NCBI GenBank assembly: GCA_002441465.1
Contig: DJWE01000003.1
Coordinates: forward strand, 1,702-65,701
Source: Propionibacteriaceae bacterium UBA6238
Lineage (GTDB): Bacteria; Actinomycetota; Actinomycetes; Propionibacteriales; Propionibacteriaceae
Direction of reading: 5' to 3'
Length of the DNA stretch: 64,000 nt
Shown: in pieces, positions 8,427 through 17,071 of the stretch
Layout: each line of letters opens with the position of its first letter
Numbering within the stretch: the first letter of the stretch is position 1
Made by a program: the position numbers and the translations under genes
The notes under the pieces: generated by a model
The model's database searches: none
What the model was told of the DNA's origin: nothing
What the model saw: only the letters and a program-made list of their open reading frames with translations

Positions 8427-9236
8427 TCAGGCCGTGGCGGGATCGAGCTTCTGGCTCAGCAGGCGGTGCCACTTCAGGCTGGGCAGGTCGTCGTCGAGCG
8501 CGGCCAGGCCTGCGCCGTACTTGCTGATCCGGTCCGGTCGGACGCCGATGCGCCACAGGGCACGGTCGAGTGCGGACGGCGAGGCGCCTGCCTTGGTCTC
8601 CACGATGATGTGACGCGGCACCGACAAGGTGACGGTGGAGCCCGGTCGCCGCCAGACCAGACCGGCGTCCAGCGTGGCCCGGCTGATGCCGACCGGCTCG
8701 GTGAGCAGCACGGTGGTGCGGACGTAGCTGGTATGCAGGGTCGGGACCAGCGTGTCGACCTCCAGCCCGTTCACCCCTCGCTCGCGGAGCGTCCGTTCGA
8801 CGAAGCCGCGCGCGGCGGCGGTCAGGCGTCCGGCGTCGGCCAGGTCGTAGGGAGTCCGGTCCTTCACCGTGACGCCGCGCGGCCCGCGAGTCTTCACCTC
8901 CACCCAGGCCTCCCCGGAATCGCGGTAGACGCGGGTGCGCACCTTGAACCGGCGGCGCCGGCTGCGGCCCGCGCGATGGAAGGCCTCCCGAGTGGGGGTA
9001 TCGAAGTAGGTGGAGTGGTAGCCGAAGCTCTGGCGTCCGTCGATCCGGAGCACGTGCAGCGTCCCCTCGACACGGCCCAGCAGGTACGGCAGGTCACCGG
9101 CATCGATCACGTACTTGCGGTCGACCCGGGTCTGCAGGGCCGCCAGGCTGAGCACCGTCTCCAGCGTGGTGCCGGGAAGGTCGTCCAGCGCGTGCCGGAT
9201 ACCGATGGACGCTGCGGCCGAGGTCTGGATGCTCAT
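8427..9236 (-). CDS. VTC-domain polyphosphate polymerase-like protein
   Basis: 269 residues forming one VTC/CYTH-like tunnel domain. The family landmarks are visible: RVDRKYVID near residue 37, FGYHSTYFDTP, a basic RRRRFKVRTRVY strand, EVKTRG, HIIVETK and the terminal ISKYGAG. In yeast Vtc4 this domain makes polyphosphate from ATP using such inward-facing Arg/Lys residues. The bacterial protein has no membrane segment and its start overlaps the DUF4956 membrane gene by four bases, so that protein is its likely membrane partner. Whether it makes polyphosphate or transfers another phosphate polymer is unproven. Confidence 0.88.
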   Translation of the reverse strand: MSIQTSAAASIGIRHALDDLPGTTLETVLSLAALQTRVDRKYVIDAGDLPYLLGRVEGTLHVLRIDGRQSFGYHSTYFDTPTREAFHRAGRSRRRRFKVRTRVYRDSGEAWVEVKTRGPRGVTVKDRTPYDLADAGRLTAAARGFVERTLRERGVNGLEVDTLVPTLHTSYVRTTVLLTEPVGISRATLDAGLVWRRPGSTVTLSVPRHIIVETKAGASPSALDRALWRIGVRPDRISKYGAGLAALDDDLPSLKWHRLLSQKLDPATA

Positions 9237-9802
9237 CGGATCGCCTCGTGGGTTCGGGCCGCAGGCAGAGCGGAGTAGCGGACATCGACCACGGTGGTGT
9301 CGTTGACCAGATCGGTCCTCAACACCGTCACCGACTGCACCTGTCCACCGACCAATTCGGTGACCCGAGCGCGCAACTCGGCGTCGTCGGCGATCGCGCG
9401 GTCGAGCGTGATCTGCTGCTTCGAGGTGCGCTTGGCGACCAGGGAGTGATCGCCGACGAACAGTGCGACCAGGACGGCGGCCATCAGGCCCAGCGTCCAG
9501 GCGACGTCGAGGGCGGTGTTGCCCGCGAGCAGGCCGAGCGTGAGCGCCGCGAAGTAGTAGGCCACCTCGTGCTGGGCGAGTTCTTCGGATCGCAGCCGGA
9601 TGATCGACAAGACGCCGAACAGGCCGAGCCCGACGCCGATGCTCGTCGATACCGACGACAAGGTGGCCATCAGGGCGAGCACACCGACATTCACCACCAG
9701 GTAGGCGACGATCAGGTCGCGGCGCCGGTGTCGCGGCACGAACAGGCCGAAGACCAGGACGGTCACGGCGACAAGATCGGCGGCGATAAGGATGAGAGAC
9801 AT
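9233..9802 (-). CDS. DUF4956 membrane protein, VTC partner
   Basis: 189 residues. Four hydrophobic segments occupy residues 1-125, with a conserved-looking loop VLSIIRLRSEELAQHEVAYYFAALTLGL between them; the C-terminal 60 residues form a soluble domain ending VVDVRYSALPAART. DUF4956 proteins regularly neighbour VTC genes in bacteria. It is the first gene of a minus-strand operon running to 4841, with all junctions overlapping or less than 30 bases. A role as membrane anchor or channel for the polymer is inference. The promoter region upstream contains an 11-bp-spaced direct repeat. Confidence 0.87.
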   Translation of the reverse strand: MSLILIAADLVAVTVLVFGLFVPRHRRRDLIVAYLVVNVGVLALMATLSSVSTSIGVGLGLFGVLSIIRLRSEELAQHEVAYYFAALTLGLLAGNTALDVAWTLGLMAAVLVALFVGDHSLVAKRTSKQQITLDRAIADDAELRARVTELVGGQVQSVTVLRTDLVNDTTVVDVRYSALPAARTHEAIR

Positions 9803-9878
9803 CGGTCGACTCCTGCTGGATCGGGTGTGGTTCCCCTCCAGTTAGCCCGTCGTTCTTGTCCCGTTCACCGGGTCAGCT

Positions 9879-9895
9879 TGTGAGTCTCCTGTGAG
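9879..9895. promoter_or_regulatory. 11-bp-spaced direct repeat upstream of the VTC operon
   Basis: TGTGAG occurs at 9879-9884 and again at 9890-9895 (CTCACA twice on the coding strand). Half-sites repeated every 11 bp are the usual footprint of OmpR/PhoB-family response regulators. GTTCACC, resembling an actinobacterial PHO-box unit, lies just downstream at 9863-9869. The site is about 80-90 bp from the start of the DUF4956 gene and abuts the end of copA. Confidence 0.5.
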
Positions 9896-9901
9896 CCGCA
9901 A

Positions 9902-12109
9902 TCAACTCGCGAGCGGACGGAACCCCCTCAAGCGGAGGCTGTTCAGCACCACGAACACGCTGGAGAACGCCATCGCCGCGCCCGCGATCATCGGGTTGAG
10001 GAAGCCCAGCGCCGCCAGCGGGATGGCCGCGACGTTGTAGGCGAAGGCCCAGAACAGATTGCTGCGGATTCGCCCGAGGGTGGCCCGGGAGAGCCGGATC
10101 GCGTCCGCAGCCACCCGCAGGTCGCCGCGCATCAGGGTCAGGTCTGCAGCCTGGATCGCTGCGTCCGTGCCGGTGCCGAGCGCGATGCCGAGGTCGGCCT
10201 GGGCCAGCGCAGCGGAGTCGTTCACTCCGTCGCCGACCATCGCGACCGTGCGGCCCTGCTGCTGCAGCCGCAGCACCCGGGCCACCTTGTCCTGCGGCAG
10301 CACTTCGGCGTCCACCTCGTCGATGCCCACCTCTGCGGCCACCGCGTCCGCGCTGGCCCGGTTGTCGCCGGTGAGCAGGATCGGGGTCAGCCCCAGCGCC
10401 CGGAAGCGGCGGACGGCCTCGGCGGAGCCGGGTTTGACGGTATCGGCCACCTCGATGGTGCCGCGGAACTCCCCGTCCCAGGCGATGGCGACCTGGGTAG
10501 CCGCACTGGCGTGCGAGGAATCCGCGGCAAGATCGGACGCCCGTGCAGCGGGCTGCGAAACCGCCTCACGCACCCAACCCGGACGCCCGGCGAGCACCTC
10601 GCGGCCTGCGACGACCGCCCGGATGCCCTGCCCGGGGATGTTGGTGAGCGAGGAGACCCGCAGGTCGCTCGCTGCCCGGCCTGCGATCGCGCGAGCGACC
10701 GGGTGCTCGGAGCCGGACTCGGCCGCGCCCGCGTAGCGCAGCAACTCGGCCTCGGTGACTCCCATCGGGTGGATCGCCACCACCGCCATCTCGCCGGAGG
10801 TCACCGTGCCGGTCTTGTCCAGCACGATCGTGTCCACGGTGCGCGCGCGTTCCAGCGCCTCCGCGCCCCGGATCACGATGCCGAGCTGGGCGCCCCGTCC
10901 GGTTCCGACCAGCAGCGCGGTGGGCGTGGCCAGGCCGAGCGCGCACGGGCAGGCGATGATCAGGACCGCCACACCGGCGGCGACGGCGAAGAACAGGCTC
11001 TCGCCGGCGAGCAGCCAGCCGAAGAAGGTGAGCACGGACAAGGCGATCACGACCGGAACGAAGACCGCGGAGATCCGATCGGCCAGCGCCTGCACCTGAG
11101 CCTTGCCGGTCTGGGCCTCCTCGACCAACCGGGCGATGTGAGCGAGCTGGGTGTCCCTGCCCACCCGAGTGGCGCGGACGACAAGGCGTCCGGTGGTGTT
11201 CACGGTGGCGCCGATCACGGCGTCCCCCGCGATCACGTCGACCGGCACGGACTCGCCGGTGACCAGGGAGTTGTCGACGGCGGAGAAGCCTTCGACCACC
11301 TCGCCGTCGGTGGCCACCTTCTCTCCGGGCTTCACCACGAAGGTGTCGCCGACCTTGAGGAAGTCCACCGGGACCCGGCTCTCCCGGCCGTCCTTCAGCA
11401 GCGTGGCCTCGGTGGCACCCAGGTGCAGCAACTCCCGGACGGCCTCGCCCGCAGCCGCCTTCGAGCGGGCCTCGGTGTAGCGGCCGAGCAGCAGGAACAT
11501 GACGATGCCGGCGACCGCCTCGAAGTAGACGCTCGCCGCGCCGTGTCCGCGCATCAGGGCGAACTCGAAGGGGTGGGTGTAGTCGAGTCGGCCGGCCGGG
11601 GTGAAGATCAGGGCGTACAACGACCAGAAGAAAGCCGCGGTGGTGCCCAGGCTGATCAGGGTGTCCATCGTGGTGGCGCGGTGCCGGGCGTTCACCAGCG
11701 CCGAACGATGGAACGGCCAGGCCGCCCAGGCGTAGAGCGGGACGGACAGGGCCAGGCTCACCCACTGCCAGCCCGGGAACTGCCAGGCCGGCACCATCGA
11801 CAGCGCGATCACGGGGACGCCGAACACGGCAGCCCAGATCAGGCGGGTGCGCAGGGTGGACGCGTGGTCGACCGGCACCGAGTCCTCGCTGTGCGGGGCG
11901 GCGCCGTAGCCGGTGTTCTGCACCACCTGGATCAGATCGTCCACCGGGATCGCGGTCGGGAAGAGCACCAGGGCCTTCTCGGTGGCGTAGTTCACCGACG
12001 CCTGCACCCCGTCCAGCTTGTTCAGCTTCTTCTCGATCCGGGCCGCGCACGAGGCGCAGGTCATCCCGGAGATGTCGAGTTCAACGGATTCCCGCTGCTG
12101 CGTGGTCAT
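9902..12109 (-). CDS. copA: Copper-exporting P1B-type ATPase
   Basis: 735 residues, inner membrane. One N-terminal metal-binding domain has MTCASC (Cys18/Cys21). The transmembrane copper site is CPC at Cys387/Cys389, the phosphorylated aspartate is Asp431 in DKTGTVTSG, and the hinge is [18 protein letters not shown]. An SEHPVARAI loop gives the nucleotide-binding HP motif. CPC with these features points to Cu(I) export. It is the last gene of the csoR-copZ-copA cluster, 78 bases after copZ, with a hairpin between them. GGAAGAGC precedes its ATG. Start and family are secure; specificity for copper over silver is inferred from CsoR. Confidence 0.95.
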   Translation of the reverse strand: MTTQQRESVELDISGMTCASCAARIEKKLNKLDGVQASVNYATEKALVLFPTAIPVDDLIQVVQNTGYGAAPHSEDSVPVDHASTLRTRLIWAAVFGVPVIALSMVPAWQFPGWQWVSLALSVPLYAWAAWPFHRSALVNARHRATTMDTLISLGTTAAFFWSLYALIFTPAGRLDYTHPFEFALMRGHGAASVYFEAVAGIVMFLLLGRYTEARSKAAAGEAVRELLHLGATEATLLKDGRESRVPVDFLKVGDTFVVKPGEKVATDGEVVEGFSAVDNSLVTGESVPVDVIAGDAVIGATVNTTGRLVVRATRVGRDTQLAHIARLVEEAQTGKAQVQALADRISAVFVPVVIALSVLTFFGWLLAGESLFFAVAAGVAVLIIACPCALGLATPTALLVGTGRGAQLGIVIRGAEALERARTVDTIVLDKTGTVTSGEMAVVAIHPMGVTEAELLRYAGAAESGSEHPVARAIAGRAASDLRVSSLTNIPGQGIRAVVAGREVLAGRPGWVREAVSQPAARASDLAADSSHASAATQVAIAWDGEFRGTIEVADTVKPGSAEAVRRFRALGLTPILLTGDNRASADAVAAEVGIDEVDAEVLPQDKVARVLRLQQQGRTVAMVGDGVNDSAALAQADLGIALGTGTDAAIQAADLTLMRGDLRVAADAIRLSRATLGRIRSNLFWAFAYNVAAIPLAALGFLNPMIAGAAMAFSSVFVVLNSLRLRGFRPLAS

Positions 12110-12140
12110 TGCTCTTCCCTGCTGCCTTCGTGGTGGTGGA

Positions 12141-12180
12141 GCCGGCCGAAACCCACGAGCACGCCGAAGGTTCGGCCGGC
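12141..12180 (-). terminator. Hairpin between copZ and copA
   Basis: GCCGGCCGAA at 12141-12150 pairs perfectly with TTCGGCCGGC at 12171-12180 around a 20-base loop. There is no T-run. It may act as a partial terminator or RNA-stability element giving more copZ than copA. Confidence 0.45.
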
Positions 12181-12187
12181 GCCGGTT

Positions 12188-12394
12188 TCAGGCGACGCTG
12201 TACTGTTCGCCGGCCTCGTAGACGGCCTCGACGATGCGGTCGAAGTCGACGGGGGTCTCAGAGGTGATGTCGAGCTTGCCGCCCTCGAGAGTGAGGTCGA
12301 CCGCGGTGACGCCCGGCACGGCCGAGACCTCCTCGGTGATGGCGTGCACGCAGTGGTGGCAGGTCATCCCGGACACGGTGTAGCTGGTGATCAT
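12188..12394 (-). CDS. copZ: Heavy-metal-associated copper chaperone
   Basis: 68 residues, a single HMA ferredoxin-like domain with the metal motif MTCHHC (residues 11-16) and hydrophobic core positions typical of CopZ. It would carry Cu(I) in the cytoplasm to CopA or to the CsoR sensor. AAAGGGAGAGC lies immediately upstream of ATG 12394, so this start is preferred to the in-frame codon 15 bases earlier. The extra His in TCHHC differs from the TCASC of copA and is common in small chaperones. It lies between csoR and copA. Confidence 0.92.
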   Translation of the reverse strand: MITSYTVSGMTCHHCVHAITEEVSAVPGVTAVDLTLEGGKLDITSETPVDFDRIVEAVYEAGEQYSVA

Positions 12395-12519
12395 TGCTCT
12401 CCCTTTCATTTCTTGCCGCCGTCGTTCGCCTGGTCTCGACCGGGGCGCGGGCGGTCTTGGTTCTCAACCCAGCCGTCGTTGCGGACGGCGGGGCCTGTGC
12501 CGATGTCGCCTCGGCGGGC

Positions 12520-12852
12520 TCAGGAGCGGACGAGACGGGCGATGGCCTGCGAAGCCTCCCGGATCTTCTCCTCGGACTCCTCGCCGCCTGCGCGGGCAGC
12601 GCGCACCACGCAGTGGCTGAGATGCTCGTCGAGCATGGCCAAGGCGACCGACTCCAGCGCCTTCGTCATGGCCGACACCTGGGTCAGGATGTCGATGCAG
12701 TACTTCTCTTCGTCGACCATCCGCTGCAGCCCGCGAGCCTGCCCCTCGATCCGTTTCAGCCGACGCAGATACTCGGCCTTGTGGTCGAGATAGCCGTGAC
12801 CCGAGTCGTGCTGGCAGTCGGCCTCGTGTGACAGCTGTTCTTCCTGGTGCAT
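12520..12852 (-). CDS. csoR: CsoR-family copper-sensing repressor
   Basis: About 110 residues, all-helical DUF156 fold. The Cu(I) ligand pattern Cys-x(n)-His-x3-Cys is present: KYCIDILTQVSA in helix 2, then DEHLSHC. A His/Cys-rich N-terminus (ADCQHDSGH) could hold extra metal. GGAGG sits five bases before ATG 12852, so I prefer this to the ATG at 12867. The gene heads the copZ-copA cluster and a matching operator lies directly upstream. Copper binding would release DNA and derepress the export genes. FrmR/RcnR relatives lack this ligand set. Confidence 0.92.
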   Translation of the reverse strand: MHQEEQLSHEADCQHDSGHGYLDHKAEYLRRLKRIEGQARGLQRMVDEEKYCIDILTQVSAMTKALESVALAMLDEHLSHCVVRAARAGGEESEEKIREASQAIARLVRS

Positions 12853-12877
12853 CACTACCTCCATCAACCCTTGTCAC

Positions 12878-12896
12878 GATACCCCCCAAGGGTATC
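12878..12896. promoter_or_regulatory. CsoR operator
   Basis: GATACCC (12878-12884) and GGGTATC (12890-12896) form a perfect 7-bp inverted repeat around CCCAA. The TACCC-GGGTA arrangement with a GC core is the known CsoR box form. It lies 26 bases upstream of the preferred csoR start, as expected for autoregulation. Confidence 0.85.
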
Positions 12897-13324
12897 CGAG
12901 ACAAGTCCGAGAGGGTGTGGAAACCGTGTGCATAACGTCGTCCAGCCGGACCCTATACACCCCCGTGAGCGTGGCCTGTCAAGTCGGTGGACAGGCGCGA
13001 GATTTCGGTCGAAATTCTCTGCGTCCACAAGCCTGCGAGATCATTTCCCCTTGTCAGCTAGGGAATGAGAACGTTTCATGACCTGCATCCACAGCTACGA
13101 CACCGCGTCGTGCACAGGCCCCCCGGCGCGCCTCCACACTTGTCCCCAGACTATCCACAGGGCCTGTGGATAGAGCCGTTGAGGCACGCGTCGGATAGGT
13201 CTAGGTTGACCCGGGTCGGGATGCAGGACGGAGGCCGTCGAAGCCCTCCACTCGGCAGTGTCACAGGCCCGTCGTAGGGTGCTTGACGAACCCCAGTCAG
13301 ACGAGCCTTGGAGGGAGACAGCAG
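12897..13324. other. Non-coding region with DnaA-box-like sites before dnaB
   Basis: About 430 bases without a credible gene. It contains a 23-bp palindrome, CTATCCACAG-GGC-CTGTGGATAG, at 13151-13173, in which each arm matches the DnaA box TTATCCACA at 8 of 9 positions. Looser copies (GCGTCCACA near 13021, GCATCCACA near 13086, a TGTGGAAAC near 12916) are scattered upstream. I see no AT-rich unwinding tract, so an origin is not supported; a DnaA-controlled dnaB promoter is possible. Confidence 0.5.
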
Positions 13325-14686
13325 GTGTCACTCGCGGAGGTCGTACCCTACGACAGCGAGGCCGAGTACGGAGGTCCCGATCGCACGCCTCCGCAGGATG
13401 TCGCCGCCGAGCAGAGCGTGTTGGGCGCGATGCTGCTCAGCAAGGACGCGATCGGCGACGTGGCGGAGCTGGTCAAGGGCCGTGACTTCTATCGTCCTGC
13501 GCACGAGACGATCTTCGACGCGATTCTCAACCTGTACGGACGCGGTGAGCCCGCCGATGCGATCACCGTCGCCGACGAGCTGAGCAAGCGCGGCGAACTC
13601 GGCCGGGTCGGTGGGCACATCTATCTGCACGACCTGCTTTCCACGGTCTCGATCGCCTCGAACGCCGCCTACTACGCCGAGATCGTTCGGGAGAAGGCGA
13701 TCCTGCGCCGCCTGGTAGAGGCGTCGATCAAGATCAGCCAGCTGGGCTACGCCGGCCAGGGTGACGTGGCCGGCATCGTCGACGCGGCCCAGCAGGCGAT
13801 CTACGAGGTGGCCGAGGGCAAGGCCAGCGAGGACTACGAGCCGCTGAGCGCGCTGATGGAGTCCACGCTCGACGAGATCGAGGCGCTCAGCGCGCACGGC
13901 ATCATGGCGGGGGTGCCAACCGGGTTCATCGAGCTCGACGAGCTGACCAACGGGCTGCACCCAGGGCAGATGGTGATCGTCGCGGCGCGTCCCGGTGTCG
14001 GCAAGTCGACGCTCGGCCTCGATCTGGCCCGGGCAGCCGCGATCCAGCACGGTCTGTGTTCGGCGTTCTTCAGTCTGGAAATGACCAAGACAGAGATCGT
14101 GATGCGCCTGATCTCGGCCGAGGCGCAGGTGCCGCTGCACGACATCCGCAAAGGCCACATGAGCGACGAGAACTGGGCGCGCATCGCCCGCAAGACCGCC
14201 GACGTCTCCAGCGCGCCCCTGTTCATCGACGACTCGCCGAACCTGACCATGATGGAGATCCGGGCCAAGGCGCGCCGGCTCAAGCAGCGCAACGACCTCA
14301 AGCTCGTGATCGTCGACTACATGCAGCTGATGAGTTCGGGCAAGCGGGTGGAGAGCCGCCAGCTCGAGGTCTCGGAGTTCTCCCGGCAGATGAAGCTGCT
14401 GGCCAAGGAACTGGACGTGCCGGTGGTGGCGCTCTCGCAGCTCAACCGTGGTCCCGAGCAGCGCACCGACAAGAAGCCCATGCTGAGTGACCTGCGTGAG
14501 TCCGGTTCGCTGGAGCAGGACGCGGACGTCGTGATCCTGCTGCACCGCGACGACATGTACAACAACGCCTCCGAGCGCTCCGGAGAGGCCGACTTCATCG
14601 TCGCCAAGCACCGCAACGGCCAGACCAAGACCGTCACCGTCGCCTTCCAGGGCCACTACAGCCGCTTCGTCGACATGCAGCACTGA
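13325..14686 (+). CDS. dnaB: Replicative DNA helicase
   Basis: About 453 residues, full length for DnaB. The N-terminal helical domain begins TPPQDVAAEQSVLGAMLLSKDAIGDV. The RecA-like domain has Walker A ARPGVGKST, SLEMTKTEIVMRLIS, the Walker B strand LVIVDYMQLM, the ALSQLNRGPEQRTDKKPMLSDLRESGSLEQDAD stretch with the conserved Gln and Arg, and no intein insertion. I chose GTG 13325 because GGAGGGAG lies seven bases upstream; an in-frame TTG exists at 13283. It unwinds the replication fork as a hexamer. It is not next to rplI or ssb here, so the local order has been rearranged. Confidence 0.95.
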   Translation: MSLAEVVPYDSEAEYGGPDRTPPQDVAAEQSVLGAMLLSKDAIGDVAELVKGRDFYRPAHETIFDAILNLYGRGEPADAITVADELSKRGELGRVGGHIYLHDLLSTVSIASNAAYYAEIVREKAILRRLVEASIKISQLGYAGQGDVAGIVDAAQQAIYEVAEGKASEDYEPLSALMESTLDEIEALSAHGIMAGVPTGFIELDELTNGLHPGQMVIVAARPGVGKSTLGLDLARAAAIQHGLCSAFFSLEMTKTEIVMRLISAEAQVPLHDIRKGHMSDENWARIARKTADVSSAPLFIDDSPNLTMMEIRAKARRLKQRNDLKLVIVDYMQLMSSGKRVESRQLEVSEFSRQMKLLAKELDVPVVALSQLNRGPEQRTDKKPMLSDLRESGSLEQDADVVILLHRDDMYNNASERSGEADFIVAKHRNGQTKTVTVAFQGHYSRFVDMQH

Positions 14687-14817
14687 GGTCGGCGCTGGCG
14701 GGCATGCCGACGCGTGCCCCCAAACCGGAATCCGGGCGACAACTCCGCGTCCGCGGTCTGCTCAGCTGTACGGAGTTGCGGCCTCACCTACCCGCCAACC
14801 CGGAGTGTTGCTACGCT

Positions 14818-14826
14818 CCCCCCCCC
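14818..14826 (+). repeat. Run of nine C upstream of the secreted protein
   Basis: A homopolymeric C9 tract ends 34 bases before the ATG of the small secreted protein. Such tracts can slip and change promoter or leader spacing. No promoter hexamers are evident beside it. Confidence 0.5.
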
Positions 14827-14860
14827 AAGAGGCCCATCCCCAACTGTCTCGGACGCAACC

Positions 14861-15244
14861 ATGCGCACACTGATCTGTACCTCTCTCGGCGTTGTGTCGG
14901 CGGGCACGATCCTGCTCGGCACGGCGGCGCTTGCACACGCGAGCACCTACTACTCCTCGTACAACACCACCATTGGCGCCTTCGGTGGCGCGGGCTACTC
15001 GGGGAGCCAGACCAAGACGATCGACGACCAGAACGCTGAAGTCGTCTCCACTTCGGTCGGAGGCAACTACACGGCCAACGTCTGTCTGGTCGGCGCTACC
15101 GGTTCCTGGTGCCTAGGAGGGACCAAGACCATCAACGACGGCAGCCGCGTAGCGCTGTGGAACCTGGTCGCGCACGGCAATAGGGTGCGTCTGAAGTTCA
15201 CCGACGGCTTCCAATGGGTGGACGTTCAGGTGAGCGGCCAGTGA
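14861..15244 (+). CDS. Small secreted protein of unknown function
   Basis: 127 residues. A clear signal peptide (MRTLICTSLGVVSAGTILLG then TAALAHA) should be cut after AHA, leaving about 100 residues. The mature part is Gly/Ser/Thr/Tyr-rich and holds two cysteines in VCLVGATGSWC that could form a disulfide. I do not recognise the family; a beta-rich domain is likely from the alternating pattern. The ribosome site is weak and a run of nine C lies 35 bases upstream. It stands alone between dnaB and a 450-base gap. A small antimicrobial or surface protein is possible but unsupported. Confidence 0.6.
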   Translation: MRTLICTSLGVVSAGTILLGTAALAHASTYYSSYNTTIGAFGGAGYSGSQTKTIDDQNAEVVSTSVGGNYTANVCLVGATGSWCLGGTKTINDGSRVALWNLVAHGNRVRLKFTDGFQWVDVQVSGQ

Positions 15245-15691
15245 AGACGTCGAGACACTCGCGACTCGCACGGTGACCATCGACCGGCACCGCCTCACGG
15301 CAATGGCCTGAGGGCGCCGAGGCGCTACCGTCGCGCCCATTGCGCGTCCCTGGAGGCCCGCACGGCCACTGCTGCGTGCGAGCTCGGGTGCTGCGCTCGC
15401 TGGGCCGCACCGAGGCGCGCCCGCGCAGCGTCGACGCCCACCGACCACCCGTCCAGCAGGCGAGTCCGTCTCTCCGGTCGGTCGACCGGAGTACCGGCGG
15501 GCGTCGGTGTTGGCCGCGCCGCTCTCCGCCGCCGATCCTCTGGACCGCGACGCCACTCTGCACAGGCCCTCTGCAGCCTCTCCGCCAGGGATTGTAGGCG
15601 GATCTGTGGATATCTGTATGAGATCGAATTGCCTTGTGGATATCGGTTTCGTGAGCCTGGAAGTGTCAGTGGCAGACCCTAGTGTTGAATC
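15245..15691. other. Gap without a recognisable gene
   Basis: Short open frames exist on both strands but none has a start, ribosome site and composition together. Visible structures are an 8-bp-arm hairpin, CTCCGGTC-GGTC-GACCGGAG, at 15472-15491, and two copies of TGTGGATATC near 15605 and 15635 in a locally AT-richer stretch that probably holds the promoter of the next gene. Confidence 0.5.
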
Positions 15692-17029
15692 ATGGAAGCA
15701 GGGTTCGAGCACCGGACGGACGGCGAGTTGCTGGCCGTGATCGACGCCGCCCTCGACGCCCTGGCCGATGACCGTCTGCGGCTGCCGTCCGACCAGGAAC
15801 GCCTCCACCTGGCACTGGCCTCACTGCGGCTGGACGCCCGGTTGCGCACCTGGCAGTCCCGTCTCCTCGCCCGCATCGAGTCCGACCAGGTCGCCTGGCG
15901 CGAACACGGCACCTCCACCACAACCTGGCTCGCCGAAGCCGGCAACCTGACCCCCCGCGAGGCTCGCCGCCTGACCCGGGCCGGACAAGAACTCGACCGA
16001 TTCGACGTGGTTCGAGAGGCGGCATCGTCGGGAGCCGTGCTGCCCGCCCAGGCCGAGGCGATCACCTCCGTCCTGCGGGAACTGCCCGATGACTTCCCCA
16101 CCGACACGGTGAGCGAAGCCCAGGAACTGATGGTCGGGTTCGCCGCCACCCACAACTCAGCCGAACTGCGCCGCCTGACCAGCCACCTGATCGAGGTCCT
16201 CTCCCCCGACACCGCCGACGCCATCGAGGAGAAACGCCTCGAACAGCAGCACCGCCGCGCACAGTCGCGCCGGTTCCTCGACTTCCGCGGCGACGGCGAC
16301 GGATCTGTGCTGATCCGCGGCAGCTTGCCCGTCGCGCAGGCCGAACCCTTCATCACCATCATCGACGCGTATGCCGAGGCGGAGAAACGCGCCCTGGACG
16401 TCCTCGACCCGCATTCTGAGCACATCACCCCGGCAATGCGACGGGCCGACGCCCTGATCGCCATGACCCACCGGCACGCCCAGGATTCCCTCGCCCCCGG
16501 TCTTGGCGGCGACCGGCCCCGGATTGTGGTCACCCTGTCCTACGACAAACTCCTCAAGCAGTGCACCGACCACGGCCTCGGCGCACACCTCACCCGCACC
16601 GGCTATCCGCTCCCGGCCACAGTGGCGCGTCAGCTCCTCTGCGACGCCGACGTGATCCCCATCGTCCTCGGTGGCGAATCCGAAACGCTCGACGTCGGAC
16701 GCACCCGACGTCTCGTCACACCCGCGATCCGGGCCGCTCTCGAACAACGGGACGGGGGCTGCGCCTTCCCCGGCTGCGACAAACCGCCCCAGGCCTGCCA
16801 CGCCCACCACATCAGGCCCTGGTGGAACGGCGGCGACACCGCCCTCACGAACCTCGTCCTCCTCTGCCCACACCACCACGGCATCATCGAACCCAGCCGC
16901 GACCCGGCCGCCGACCGGTGGCAGATCCGCCTCCGCGACAACGGTCAACCCGAAGTCCTCCCTCCCACACGCGTCGACCCACGACAACGACCCAGACACC
17001 ACACCCGATACCTCACCGGCGTTGACTGA
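15692..17029 (+). CDS. DUF222 / HNH endonuclease-signature protein (13E12 family)
   Basis: 445 residues. Residues about 20-330 are the DUF222 helical domain (LRTWQSRLLARIESDQVAW, TWLAEAGNLTPREARRLTRAG). The C-terminal HNH module has CAFPGCDKPPQACHAHHIRPW, a metal-linked Cys pair plus HH, and ends NLVLLCPHHHGIIE. Such proteins are abundant, often multi-copy, in actinobacterial genomes and are thought to be nucleases of selfish or unknown role; none is well characterised. No associated repeat or intron boundary is visible. The C-terminal tail is Arg/Pro-rich. Translation probably starts at ATG 15692, without a strong ribosome site. Confidence 0.85.
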   Translation: MEAGFEHRTDGELLAVIDAALDALADDRLRLPSDQERLHLALASLRLDARLRTWQSRLLARIESDQVAWREHGTSTTTWLAEAGNLTPREARRLTRAGQELDRFDVVREAASSGAVLPAQAEAITSVLRELPDDFPTDTVSEAQELMVGFAATHNSAELRRLTSHLIEVLSPDTADAIEEKRLEQQHRRAQSRRFLDFRGDGDGSVLIRGSLPVAQAEPFITIIDAYAEAEKRALDVLDPHSEHITPAMRRADALIAMTHRHAQDSLAPGLGGDRPRIVVTLSYDKLLKQCTDHGLGAHLTRTGYPLPATVARQLLCDADVIPIVLGGESETLDVGRTRRLVTPAIRAALEQRDGGCAFPGCDKPPQACHAHHIRPWWNGGDTALTNLVLLCPHHHGIIEPSRDPAADRWQIRLRDNGQPEVLPPTRVDPRQRPRHHTRYLTGVD

Positions 17030-17071
17030 CGCCGGCCAGGAGCCTCGAGGAGCCACAGCCTCCCCGCGGGT

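Noticed and set aside
13065..13277. 70-residue frame in the dnaB upstream gap
   Set aside because: His/Pro/Arg-rich, no ribosome site, and overlaps the DnaA-box palindrome.
12897..13324. Chromosome origin
   Set aside because: There are DnaA-box-like sites, but no AT-rich unwinding element, no dnaA/dnaN or rpmH and no visible skew change.
15692..17029. HNH gene as a homing endonuclease within an intron or intein
   Set aside because: No split host gene, intron boundary or flanking repeat is visible. It is a free-standing DUF222/HNH gene.
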